DNA of 64,000 nucleotides, taken from the NCBI RefSeq assembly GCF_024138395.1, contig NZ_JAMYDU010000006.1:186001-250000 (forward strand). Reading direction: 5' to 3'. A program made the position numbers and the translations under genes. Source of the stretch: Pseudomonas mandelii (GTDB taxonomy: Bacteria; Pseudomonadota; Gammaproteobacteria; Pseudomonadales; Pseudomonadaceae). The stretch's first letter is position 1, and each line of letters begins with the position of its first letter. The notes under the pieces were generated by a model. That model did not search any database and was not told the DNA's origin. It saw nothing but the letters and a program-made list of their open reading frames with translations. Of the stretch, positions 56,819 to 64,000 are shown piece by piece.

Positions 56819-57048
56819 GGGTTTTTGATCGCTCATGGCAGGCAGTCTGGTTTCGTGCCAGGTTTGCCCGTATCCCTCGTGTGGCTGTCACATGCGCCGC
56901 CAAAGAAACTGTCATAAAACCAGCACGTTAACGCAAACCTTTGATTTTGCTTGTGGTCTGTCGCATTGTGCGGTCAGCCTCACGGGTATAAACTTCGCAA
57001 ACTTTACACAGAGGCCACTAACGGTTCCTTTGGAACTGTTCAGTCAGC

Positions 57049-57753
57049 ATGAAACCGATTCAGCTGCCCCTAGGTGTGCGTCTGCGTGATGACGCCACCT
57101 TTATCAATTACTACCCAGGCGCCAATGCCGCTGCACTCGGCTATGTCGAGCGGCTTTGCGAAGCCGACGCCGGCTGGACGGAAAGCCTGATTTACCTCTG
57201 GGGCAAGGACGGGGTAGGGCGCACGCATTTGTTGCAGGCGGCGTGTCTGCGTTTCGAGCAACTGGGGGAGCGTGCGGTGTACCTGCCGTTGGCCGAGTTG
57301 CTGGACCGCGGCATCGAAATCCTCGATAACCTCGAACAATACGAACTGGTCTGCCTGGACGATCTGCAAGCGGTTGCCGGCAAGGCGGATTGGGAAGAGG
57401 CGCTGTTCCATCTATTCAATCGCTTGCGTGACAGCGGTCGGCGTCTGTTGATCGCCGCCTCGACGTCCCCGCGTGAACTGCCGGTGAAACTGGCGGACCT
57501 CAAATCGCGGCTGACACTGGCACTCATCTTCCAGATGCGCCCACTCTCTGACGAAGACAAATTGCGTGCCTTGCAGTTGCGCGCATCCCGTCGTGGCCTG
57601 CACCTGACCGACGAGGTCGGGCATTTTATTCTGACCCGCGGGACCCGCAGCATGAGTGCGCTTTTCGAGTTGCTTGAGCGTCTCGATCAGGCCTCCCTCC
57701 AAGCTCAGCGCAAGCTGACAATCCCATTCCTGAAAGAAACCCTTGGTTGGTAA
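57049..57753 (+). CDS. hda: DnaA regulatory inactivator Hda
   Basis: AAA+ protein that, with the sliding clamp, promotes hydrolysis of DnaA-bound ATP after replication starts. 234 residues: clamp-binding N-terminus (MKPIQLPLGVRLRDDATFIN; the QLPLGV part fits the beta-clamp motif), variant Walker A WGKDGVGRTHLL with Arg in place of Lys, as in E. coli Hda, Walker B VCLDDLQA, sensor I and an Arg-finger region. It has no DNA-binding domain IV. Confidence 0.93.
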   Translation: MKPIQLPLGVRLRDDATFINYYPGANAAALGYVERLCEADAGWTESLIYLWGKDGVGRTHLLQAACLRFEQLGERAVYLPLAELLDRGIEILDNLEQYELVCLDDLQAVAGKADWEEALFHLFNRLRDSGRRLLIAASTSPRELPVKLADLKSRLTLALIFQMRPLSDEDKLRALQLRASRRGLHLTDEVGHFILTRGTRSMSALFELLERLDQASLQAQRKLTIPFLKETLGW

Positions 57754-57779
57754 AAAACCTGGATCAGACTCAGGTTTTA
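57753..57779 (+). terminator. Terminator after hda
   Basis: AAAACCTG / CAGGTTTT arms with a 9-base loop and A/T-rich ends, right at the hda stop. Confidence 0.65.
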
Positions 57780-57980
57780 CACGGGGTTTCCCATATTTCA
57801 GGCGTCAAAAAATCCGCTTTCCTGCAAGAAGGCAGGCTGCGCAAAGGTTCAAAATGGTCTTAAGCGCTTAGATGTAAACGAGAAACCGATAAGTCACATA
57901 AAGATCGATTGAATTTGCAAATGAGGTTGATAGCGGGCATAGTCGCGGCTTCTTCAAAACTATCAGCCACGGTCGTGCCC

Positions 57981-58631
57981 ATGCTAAATCGCTTCGCACC
58001 CCTCGTGCCTCTCGCACTCGTCACCCTGTTGTTCGGTTGCGCTGCTCACTCTCCAGTGTCCCAGCAAGAGCCAAAACAGCAGGTTTCAAATTCAGTTACC
58101 GCGCAATCTTCCGTTCTTTTCCAGGAAGCTCTTTACCAAGATGGCGTGGCCACCGATAAAGAACTGGCAGACTTCGCCGGCGGCAAGTCATATCAGCTTC
58201 CGGTTCTGGCCGACAGCATCCTCGAACGTGGCATGTCTCTGATCGGTACCCGTTACCGTTTCGGCGGCACCTCCGAGGCTGGCTTCGACTGCAGCGGCTT
58301 CATCGGTTATCTGTTTCGTGAAGAGGCCGGCATGAACCTGCCGCGCTCCACTCGCGAAATGATCAACGTTGACGCTCCTCTGGTTGCTCGCAGCGCCCTC
58401 AAGCCGGGTGACCTGCTGTTCTTCGCCACCAATGGTCGTCGCGGTCGTGTCAGTCACGCCGGGATCTACCTGGGTGACAACCAGTTCATCCACTCCAGCA
58501 GCCGCAAAAGTGGTGGTGTCCGGATCGATAGCCTGGGCGACAGCTACTGGAGCAAGACCTTCATCGAAGCCAAGCGCGCACTCGCGATGGCGCCCGCTGC
58601 GACCCCGGCTATCGTCACGGCACGCAAGTAA
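57981..58631 (+). CDS. NlpC/P60 (C40) cell-wall peptidase, lipoprotein
   Basis: 216-residue lipoprotein: signal MLNRFAPLVPLALVTLLFGC with lipobox LFGC (Cys20), then an NlpC/P60 endopeptidase domain with catalytic Cys in GFDCSGFIGYLF (about 100), catalytic His in RVSHAGIYLGDNQFIHSS (about 151) and a third polar His in FIHSSS. It cleaves peptidoglycan stem peptides in the family. The ATG at 57981 is chosen over an in-frame TTG at 57909 because it opens the signal. Tandem paralogue follows. Confidence 0.9.
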   Translation: MLNRFAPLVPLALVTLLFGCAAHSPVSQQEPKQQVSNSVTAQSSVLFQEALYQDGVATDKELADFAGGKSYQLPVLADSILERGMSLIGTRYRFGGTSEAGFDCSGFIGYLFREEAGMNLPRSTREMINVDAPLVARSALKPGDLLFFATNGRRGRVSHAGIYLGDNQFIHSSSRKSGGVRIDSLGDSYWSKTFIEAKRALAMAPAATPAIVTARK

Positions 58632-58713
58632 GCGGACAGCTTGTAAGGCGAACTTAAAGTCTTACTTGAAGTTTGCCGCGTAGCCGCTAGAATCCTGATC
58701 TATTATTGATGGC

Positions 58714-58750
58714 AAACCGCCTGCGTTCTGCGCAGGCGGTTTTCTTTTCT
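58714..58750 (+). terminator. Terminator between the two NlpC/P60 genes
   Basis: AAACCGCCTGCG / GCGCAGGCGGTTT stem with a 4-base loop and a T-rich tail. Confidence 0.88.
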
Positions 58751-58796
58751 GCCTTTTCGGTGGAAAAAGCCGCAGCCAGATCAGGATGTTCTGTTT

Positions 58797-59333
58797 ATGA
58801 CGATGTCGGCCCGCCTCGCACTCATGTTCTTCGCAGCGCTGCTCAGCGCCTGCGCCAGCCGCACACCGCCACCTGCGCCGGTGGTTCGCGCTCCGATTGT
58901 TTTTGGTCCTTCCCAAGCCTTTTCCCCTGCGGCGGAAGACGTGCTGTTTCGCGCGTTGGGCCTGGTGGGAACGCCTTATCGCTGGGGCGGCAACACGCCG
59001 GATTCCGGGTTCGATTGCAGCGGTTTGATCGGCTATGTGTATCGCGATGTCGCAGGCATTTCCTTGCCGCGCTCCACCCGCGAGATGATCGGCATGCAGG
59101 CCCCTAGTATCGGCAAGGAAGGCCTGCAAACCGGTGATCTGATTTTCTTCGCCACCAATGGCGGCTCCCAAGTCAGTCACGCCGGGATCTACGTCGGCGA
59201 AGGCCGCTTCGTCCACGCGCCAGCCACGGGCGGCACGGTCAAGCTGGACAGCTTGTCCAAGGCTTACTGGCAGAAGGCCTATCTGAGCGCCAAGCGCGTC
59301 TTGCAACCCGGGCACTTGGCACAAAATCCGTAG
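58797..59333 (+). CDS. NlpC/P60 (C40) cell-wall peptidase, lipoprotein (second copy)
   Basis: 178-residue paralogue of the previous gene. The signal ends in lipobox LSAC (about Cys19), followed by a short Pro-rich segment and the catalytic domain: GFDCSGLIGYVY (Cys), QVSHAGIYVGEGRFVHAP (His). Length is 38 residues shorter, mostly in the N-terminal linker. It has its own ribosome site and lies after a terminator, so it is likely expressed separately. Confidence 0.9.
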   Translation: MTMSARLALMFFAALLSACASRTPPPAPVVRAPIVFGPSQAFSPAAEDVLFRALGLVGTPYRWGGNTPDSGFDCSGLIGYVYRDVAGISLPRSTREMIGMQAPSIGKEGLQTGDLIFFATNGGSQVSHAGIYVGEGRFVHAPATGGTVKLDSLSKAYWQKAYLSAKRVLQPGHLAQNP

Positions 59334-59380
59334 CGGATGTTGTCATGACCGCTCGATTGAAGGATGACGCTGCGCAGAAA

Positions 59381-59489
59381 CTGTAGGAGCGAGCGGTGCG
59401 GCGATCCGACTTGCCCGCGAAAGCGGTGTGTCAGTCGATATCAATGTTGACTGTGCTGCCGCTTTCGCGGGCAAGCCTCGCTCCTACAG
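59381..59489. repeat. REP doublet, left half with a ~16-bp insert
   Basis: Left copy reads TGTAGGAGCGAGC then GGTGCGGCGATCCGAC then TTGCCCGCG; right copy (about 59463-59489) is normal. The insert repeats that in the REP at 44.94 kb with one change. Confidence 0.85.
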
Positions 59490-59498
59490 TCGAACTGA

Positions 59499-60809
59499 TT
59501 ACTTGGCCGCGGAAACGCGCCACACCTTATTCCCCACATCATCTGCCACCAGCAAGCCACCCTGCTGATCGATCACCACGCCCACCGGCCGGCCCATGGC
59601 TTTTTCCTCGTCATTGAGGAAACCGGTGAGCACATCCACCGGCTGCCCGGTCGGTTTGCCGGCGCTGAACGGTACGAAAATCACTTTGTAGCCGCTGTGC
59701 GGCTTGCGGTTCCACGAGCCATGCTGGCCGATGAATGCACCTTGAGTGAACGGCGCCGGAAGTTTGCTACCTTCGGCAAACGTCAGGCCCAGTGACGCGG
59801 TATGTGGCCCCACCGCGTAGTCCGGTGCAATGGCCTTGGCCACCAGATTGGGGTTTTGCGGCTCGACGCGAACATCGACGTGCTGGCCGTAATAGCTGTA
59901 AGGCCAGCCATAAAACCCGCCGTCCTTCACGGATGTGATGTAGTCCGGTACCAGGTCGCTGCCGAGTTCGTCACGCTCGTTGACGGCGGTCCATAGTGCG
60001 CCGCTCTGAGGTTCCCAGGCCAGACCGTTTGGATTGCGAATCCCCGAGGCGAAGATCCGATGATTGCCGGTGGCGCGGTCCACTTCCCAGATCGCCGCGC
60101 GTCCTTCCTCCTGATCCATGCCGTTTTCACCGACATTGCTGTTCGAGCCCACGGTGACGTACAGCTTGCTGCCATCCTTGCTGGCGATGACGTTTTTGGT
60201 CCAGTGGTGATTCAGCGTGCCGCCCGGCAGATCGACCACCTTGGTCGGCTGCGACTTGATCGCCGTCTCGCCATTTTCGTAGTGGAAACGCAGCAGGCGA
60301 TCAGTGTCGGCGACGTACAGGTCATTGCCGACCAGGGTCATGCCGAAGGGCGAGTTGAGGTTTTCCAGGAATACCGTGCGGGTTTCGGCGACGCCGTCGT
60401 GGTCCTTGTCCCGCAGCAGGGTGATGCGGTTCGGGCTGGGGACGCCAGCACCGGCACGGCCCATGACTTTGCCCATCACCCAGCCGCGAATGCCGCCACC
60501 ATCGGGTTTAGCTGGCGCGTTGGTTTCAGCCACCAGCACGTCACCGTTAGGCAGCACGTAAAGCCAGCGCGGGTGCTCGAGGCCTTCGGCAAACGCCGCC
60601 ACTTGAGTCCCCGCCGCGGCGACAGGTTTCTTGCCTTCAGGCCAGCCGATCGCCGGGGCGATATTCACCGTCGGGATCAGGGTTTTATTGGGTTCTGGCA
60701 GCTTGGGCGAGGGGCCTGTGCCATCCGAGACTTGCAGGGTGGAGGTTTCACCACAGGCGGCGAGCCCTCCGGCGAGCGCGATGATGAAAACGAGTTGGGG
60801 TTTGCGCAT
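59499..60809 (-). CDS. Sorbosone-dehydrogenase-like (PQQ-dependent type) lipoprotein
   Basis: 436-residue lipoprotein ([19 protein letters not shown]; lipobox LAAC, Cys20) with a six-bladed beta-propeller of the glucose/sorbosone dehydrogenase family. Seen: [80 protein letters not shown] and [10 protein letters not shown] at the end. Enzymes of this family use PQQ and calcium to oxidise sugars or aldehydes. Substrate not known. It is followed convergently by a REP and the second NlpC gene. Confidence 0.88.
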   Translation of the reverse strand: MRKPQLVFIIALAGGLAACGETSTLQVSDGTGPSPKLPEPNKTLIPTVNIAPAIGWPEGKKPVAAAGTQVAAFAEGLEHPRWLYVLPNGDVLVAETNAPAKPDGGGIRGWVMGKVMGRAGAGVPSPNRITLLRDKDHDGVAETRTVFLENLNSPFGMTLVGNDLYVADTDRLLRFHYENGETAIKSQPTKVVDLPGGTLNHHWTKNVIASKDGSKLYVTVGSNSNVGENGMDQEEGRAAIWEVDRATGNHRIFASGIRNPNGLAWEPQSGALWTAVNERDELGSDLVPDYITSVKDGGFYGWPYSYYGQHVDVRVEPQNPNLVAKAIAPDYAVGPHTASLGLTFAEGSKLPAPFTQGAFIGQHGSWNRKPHSGYKVIFVPFSAGKPTGQPVDVLTGFLNDEEKAMGRPVGVVIDQQGGLLVADDVGNKVWRVSAAK

Positions 60810-60877
60810 TACTGATCTTCCCTATGAATGCATGGACGTAATCATAGAGAAGCGTAGACGCTCGATGGTTCAACCGG

Positions 60878-61462
60878 TCAGCCGCGGGCTTCCTTGAGCA
60901 GAATAGCGATGCCCGGGTGATAATTGCCGGCGTCATTACGCAACTTGCGGTAGGCGTAAGGGAAATACCAGGCCACGGCGCAGGTGTGTTCCTTTTGCAG
61001 GTCGTCGACCATGTCCTGGAGTTCTTCCGGGGTGGCGCTGTGCTGGGCTTTTTGTGGCGCGACAAACAGGCAGCCGAGTTTCAGGTCGCTGGCGTAGCTG
61101 ATTCGCTTCGCGTCACTTGTGATGTCCGCCAGTGCCTGAGTCAGGTTCAGGCTGTTGGCCCGCGGCCAGCGCTGGGTGGCCTGGAGATACGCGCGTTCTT
61201 CGCTGCTGGCGATAAACAAGTCGGCGCGGGCGTTGCGTTCGCCTTCTTCGATCTGTTTGCGCGTCGATGTTTGTGGCAGCGTGACCATTTCTGCCATCCA
61301 GGCTGCGGCGGAGAGCAGGCCAAGGTTGGCGTTTTCGTCATACCAGTAAGGTGTATCGTTATCGCCGCGCACGGCGTTGTAGCGGTCGATACAGTCAAAC
61401 CAGCGTTCCAGCACCGGCCGCAGGAATTCCAGCTTCGGATTGCTGATGATCATGCCTTGCAT
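60878..61462 (-). CDS. Hypothetical soluble protein, unknown family
   Basis: 194 residues with no signal or membrane helix, mixed alpha/beta. Segments: PVLERWFDCIDRYNAVRGDN, the Trp/Tyr-rich DTPYWYDENANLGLLSAAAW, RKQIEEGERNARADLFIASS and CAVAWYFPYAYRKLRNDAGN. No family recognised. The start MQGMIISNPK at 61462 is used; a longer frame lacks support. Transcribed away from the cobalamin riboswitch on the other strand. Confidence 0.7.
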   Translation of the reverse strand: MQGMIISNPKLEFLRPVLERWFDCIDRYNAVRGDNDTPYWYDENANLGLLSAAAWMAEMVTLPQTSTRKQIEEGERNARADLFIASSEERAYLQATQRWPRANSLNLTQALADITSDAKRISYASDLKLGCLFVAPQKAQHSATPEELQDMVDDLQKEHTCAVAWYFPYAYRKLRNDAGNYHPGIAILLKEARG

Positions 61463-61611
61463 GTGGCTCACCCTTGTTATTGTGTTGTCAGGTTGTGGCT
61501 CTTTGATATCACTGCTGCCAGTGTGGCACAAGATCGGCGGCAGGTATTCGCTTAGCGGCGCCCCGGCTTTAATTGACGCTCCACCCCCAACCCTCTAACC
61601 TTCGCGGCTTG

Positions 61612-62084
61612 TTTCAGGTGCTCTGTGACCTTGGTCGACAGAGTGAAACAGGGAAGCCGGTGAGTGAATTTCTTCCAGCGAAGAATGATCACGATCCCGG
61701 CGCTGCCCCCGCAACGGTAAATGAGTGAAGACTGCGCGAGGGCCTGTCATCAGCTTTTTCCTATACCGCGTTGAGGTCTGAAAGCGGACCAGGCAAGGCG
61801 CAGTCCGCTGGTAATGGTTGTTCCCTTACCAAGGACTGCAACGCAGTCTGGTCCGCTTTCAGACACAACCCGAAGGGCCGGGCCTGCTGTGGCGCAGGGC
61901 TGCGTTGCTCGGAGCTTGTTTGGAATGACCAAACCACGCTCCTCGCGCCTTGCCCTGCACCACAGCAGGCCCGGCGCGGTATAGGAAAAAGCTGATGACA
62001 GGCCCTAGCCACTGTGTCGACTGTCGATATGGGAAGGCGCGCAGTCGGGCGCAAGCCGCTCATGAGCCCGGAGACCGGCCTGAT
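61612..62084 (+). ncRNA. Cobalamin (B12) riboswitch, split by an inserted element
   Basis: Conserved parts appear in order: ACAGGGAAGCCGGTGAG (61666 on), CCGGCGCTGCCCCCGCAACG and GTAAATGAGTGAAG, then GACTGCGCGAG; after the insertion AGCCACTGTG, GGGAAGGC, GCGCAGTCGGGCGCAAGCCG, CATGAGCCCGGAGACCGGCC. CAGG (61615-61618) pairs with CCTG (62079-62082) in P1. Adenosylcobalamin binding would lower expression of cobO-cobB. The 268-bp interruption sits in the variable peripheral domain before GCCACTG. Confidence 0.88.
61739..62006. mobile_element. 268-bp palindromic insertion inside the B12 riboswitch
   Basis: Perfect 32-bp terminal inverted repeats (61739-61770 and 61975-62006, AGGGCCTGTCATCAGCTTTT at the outer end). 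Inside are two large hairpins in tandem: 61776-61864 (GTCTGAAAGCGGACCAG arms) and 61877-61975 (GCCGGGCCTGCTGTGG arms, one mismatch). No transposase gene fits inside. MITE-like by structure; a structured RNA extension is the alternative. No clear target duplication was seen. Confidence 0.75.
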
Positions 62085-62093
62085 TCATCCAAC

Positions 62094-62123
62094 GGCATCA
62101 CGGTGGGCGATGCCAGGCTTTTT
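62094..62123 (+). terminator. Candidate terminator of the riboswitch expression platform
   Basis: GGCATC / GATGCC stem with a 9-base loop, then AGGCTTTTT, between the aptamer and cobO. It is weaker than other terminators in the window. Confidence 0.4.
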
Positions 62124-62178
62124 GCCGTCTATTCTTGTGCCTGCCCGCCGTTATCCAGCCTCAACGGAGAGCTCCCCC

Positions 62179-62790
62179 ATGACTGATACTCCCGATCGTG
62201 ACGAACGCCATCTGGCGCGCATGCTGCGCAAAAAAGCCGTGATCGACGAACGCATCGCCAACTCGCCGAATGAATGCGGTTTGCTGCTGGTGCTGTCCGG
62301 CAACGGCAAAGGCAAGAGCAGCTCGGCGTTCGGCATGCTTGCGCGGTCCATGGGCCACGGCATGCAGTGTGGCGTGGTGCAGTTCATCAAGGGGCGCACC
62401 AGCACCGGTGAGGAGCTGTTCTTTCGGCGCTTTCCGGAGCAAGTGCGTTTTCATGTGATGGGCGAGGGGTTCACCTGGGAAACCCAGGACCGCCAACGCG
62501 ACATCGCCGCCGCCGAAGCCGCCTGGGCGGTGTCCCGCGAACTCTTGCGCGACCCGTCAGTTGGTTTGGTTGTTCTTGATGAGTTGAACATTGCCCTCAA
62601 GCATGGCTACCTCGATCTCGATCAGGTGCTCAGCGACTTGCAGGCGCGTCCGCCGATGCAACACGTGGTGGTCACCGGTCGTGGCGCCAAACCGGAGATG
62701 ATCGAACTGGCCGACACCGTCACCGAAATGGGCATGATCAAGCACGCCTTCCAGGCCGGAATCAAAGCGCAAAAAGGCGTCGAGTTGTGA
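62179..62790 (+). CDS. cobO: Cob(I)yrinic acid a,c-diamide adenosyltransferase
   Basis: Adds the adenosyl group to cobalt in cobalamin synthesis or salvage (BtuR/CobO type). 203 residues: a short N-terminus (MTDTPDRDERHLARMLRKK), P-loop LSGNGKGKSSSAFGMLARSM, WETQDRQRDI and LDELNIALKHGYLDLDQVL, and a C-terminal MIELADTVTEMGMIKHAF. ATG at 62179 follows CGGAGAG; a longer frame through the riboswitch is rejected. It is coupled to cobB 10 bases downstream. Confidence 0.95.
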   Translation: MTDTPDRDERHLARMLRKKAVIDERIANSPNECGLLLVLSGNGKGKSSSAFGMLARSMGHGMQCGVVQFIKGRTSTGEELFFRRFPEQVRFHVMGEGFTWETQDRQRDIAAAEAAWAVSRELLRDPSVGLVVLDELNIALKHGYLDLDQVLSDLQARPPMQHVVVTGRGAKPEMIELADTVTEMGMIKHAFQAGIKAQKGVEL

Positions 62791-62800
62791 GCTGCACTTT

Positions 62801-64000
62801 ATGAATAGCCATCGTCATTGCCCGGCGGTTCTGATCGCCGCGCCGGCCTCCGGTCAGGGCAAGACCACCGTCACCGCCGCGCTCGCTCGTTTGCATCGCA
62901 ATCAGGGGCGCAAGGTTCGCGTGTTCAAATGCGGCCCGGACTTTCTCGACCCGATGATTCTCGAGCGCGCCAGCGGCGCACCGGTTTATCAACTAGACAT
63001 GTGGATGGTCGGTGAGCAGGAAAGTCGACGGCTATTGTGGGAGGCCGCGGGCGAAGCCGACCTGATCCTTATCGAAGGCGTCATGGGGCTGTTCGACGGT
63101 ACGCCGTCCAGCGCCGATCTGGCGCGGCACTTCGGTGTGCCGGTGCTCGGCGTGATTGACGGCACTGCCATGGCGCAGACGTTTGGCGCGCTGGCCCTGG
63201 GCCTTGCGCGCTATCAGCCGGATTTGCCGTTTGCCGGTGTGCTGGCCAACCGGGTCGGCACCGTGCGCCATGCGCAGTTGCTCGAAGGCAGCCTGACTGA
63301 AGGCTTGCACTGGTACGGCGCGCTGTCCCGGGAGACCGGTATCGAATTGCCAAGTCGGCATCTCGGTCTGGTTCAGGCCAGTGAGTTGAATGACCTCGAT
63401 CTGCGTCTCGATGCGGCGGCCGAGTCACTGGCCAGCAGTTGCGACGTAGCGCTGCCGCCGGCCGTGGAATTCGCCGCGCCTGAAATGATCGCAGCCGAAC
63501 CCTTGCTGGGCGGTGTGCGGATTGCCGTGGCCCGGGACGAAGCTTTCGCGTTTACCTACGGCGCGAGCCTGGATCTGTTGCGGGCCATGGGCGCCGAATT
63601 GTCTTTCTTCTCACCGATCCGCGACACCGAATTGCCGGAGGCAGACAGCCTCTATCTGCCGGGCGGTTACCCTGAACTGCACCATGTGGCGTTGTCGCAA
63701 AACACGCCGATGCTGACCGCCATCCGCGCTCATCACGCAGCGGGCAAACCGTTGCTGGCCGAGTGTGGCGGCATGCTGTATCTGCTGGATTCGTTGACCG
63801 ATGTCGAAGGCACTCGCGCTGAACTGGTCGGCTTGCTGGCCGGTGATGCGGTGATGCAGAAGCGTCTGGCCGCGTTGGCCTTGCAGGCGGTCGAATTGCC
63901 GGAAGGTTTGCTGCGTGGGCACACTTATCATCACTCGTTGACCAGCACTGAACTTGAGCCGATTGCTCGTGGTTTGAGCCCGAATGGCGGGCGAGGGGCG
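62801..64000 (+). CDS. cobB: Cobyrinic acid a,c-diamide synthase (3' end missing)
   Basis: Glutamine- and ATP-dependent amidation of cobyrinate carboxyls a and c. 400 residues are visible: N-terminal P-loop domain (APASGQGKTTVTAALA; KCGPDFLDPMILERASGAPV; EGVMGLFDGTPSSADLA), then a class I glutamine amidotransferase domain with LPGGYPELH and the nucleophile Cys in LLAECGGMLYLLDSL. The family is about 430 residues, so the end lies just outside. Start ATG at 62801 matches family start (HCPAVLIAAPASG soon after). Confidence 0.95.
   Translation, partial: MNSHRHCPAVLIAAPASGQGKTTVTAALARLHRNQGRKVRVFKCGPDFLDPMILERASGAPVYQLDMWMVGEQESRRLLWEAAGEADLILIEGVMGLFDGTPSSADLARHFGVPVLGVIDGTAMAQTFGALALGLARYQPDLPFAGVLANRVGTVRHAQLLEGSLTEGLHWYGALSRETGIELPSRHLGLVQASELNDLDLRLDAAAESLASSCDVALPPAVEFAAPEMIAAEPLLGGVRIAVARDEAFAFTYGASLDLLRAMGAELSFFSPIRDTELPEADSLYLPGGYPELHHVALSQNTPMLTAIRAHHAAGKPLLAECGGMLYLLDSLTDVEGTRAELVGLLAGDAVMQKRLAALALQAVELPEGLLRGHTYHHSLTSTELEPIARGLSPNGGRGA

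Overview
The window is chromosomal DNA from a Pseudomonas, most likely of the P. fluorescens group. This rests on gene content and order (ccmFGHI; gcl-hyi-glxR-ttuD-pyk; gltA facing sdhCDAB-sucAB-lpd-sucCD; cobO-cobB behind a B12 riboswitch), on high-GC codon use, and on many copies of the REP palindrome built around GCGGGCAAGCCTCGCTCCTACA. No rRNA, tRNA, CRISPR array or prophage was seen. Both ends are cut inside genes: ccmF on the left and cobB on the right.

Regions. 1-4.4 kb: the end of the cytochrome c maturation operon (ccmF, ccmG, ccmH, ccmI) and a small lipoprotein. 4.4-7.4 kb: an accessory islet with an orphan excisionase-type antitoxin, a hicAB toxin-antitoxin pair, REPs and an MFS exporter. 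7.6-11.3 kb: a secreted DUF5666-like protein, a sulfate-binding protein, a voltage-gated K+ channel whose C-terminal zinc ribbon is out of frame, and a urea transporter. 11.4-18.7 kb: the glyoxylate (glycerate) pathway from gcl to pyruvate kinase, with a divergent HbpS/GlcG-like gene and two identical TTGTATACAA palindromes in the shared control region. 18.9-26.8 kb: a REP-associated transposase, a RutR-like TetR regulator, DUF808, an MlaA-like protein overlapping a secreted hydrolase, a GH17 membrane glucan enzyme and a glycine-betaine binding protein. 27-29 kb: DUF485-actP for acetate uptake. 29-30 kb: no gene, but a long inverted repeat with arms of about 280 bp.

30-43 kb is the TCA cluster. 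gltA faces sdhCDAB, each with a recognisable sigma-70 promoter, followed by sucA, sucB, lpd, sucC and sucD on one strand. Beyond it lie brnQ, DUF599, a MAPEG protein, a coiled-coil lipoprotein, two tandem thioesterases, htpG with a visible sigma-32 promoter, pirin, OsmC, DUF3859, DUF3108, purM-purN, DUF2066, an AI-2E-family permease, hda, two NlpC/P60 lipoproteins, a sorbosone-dehydrogenase-like lipoprotein and an unrecognised gene.

The strongest unusual feature is at 61612-62084. A cobalamin riboswitch ahead of cobO-cobB is interrupted in its peripheral domain by a 268-bp element. The element has 32-bp perfect terminal inverted repeats and two large internal hairpins, so it looks like a MITE or a structured RNA insertion. 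Other points for follow-up are the K+ channel frameshift, the long inverted repeat at 29.1-29.9 kb, a REP variant with a conserved ~16-bp insert at two loci, and possible Crc/Hfq and GntR-type control sites on carbon-use genes. Domain calls come from reading the translations; no database search was run.
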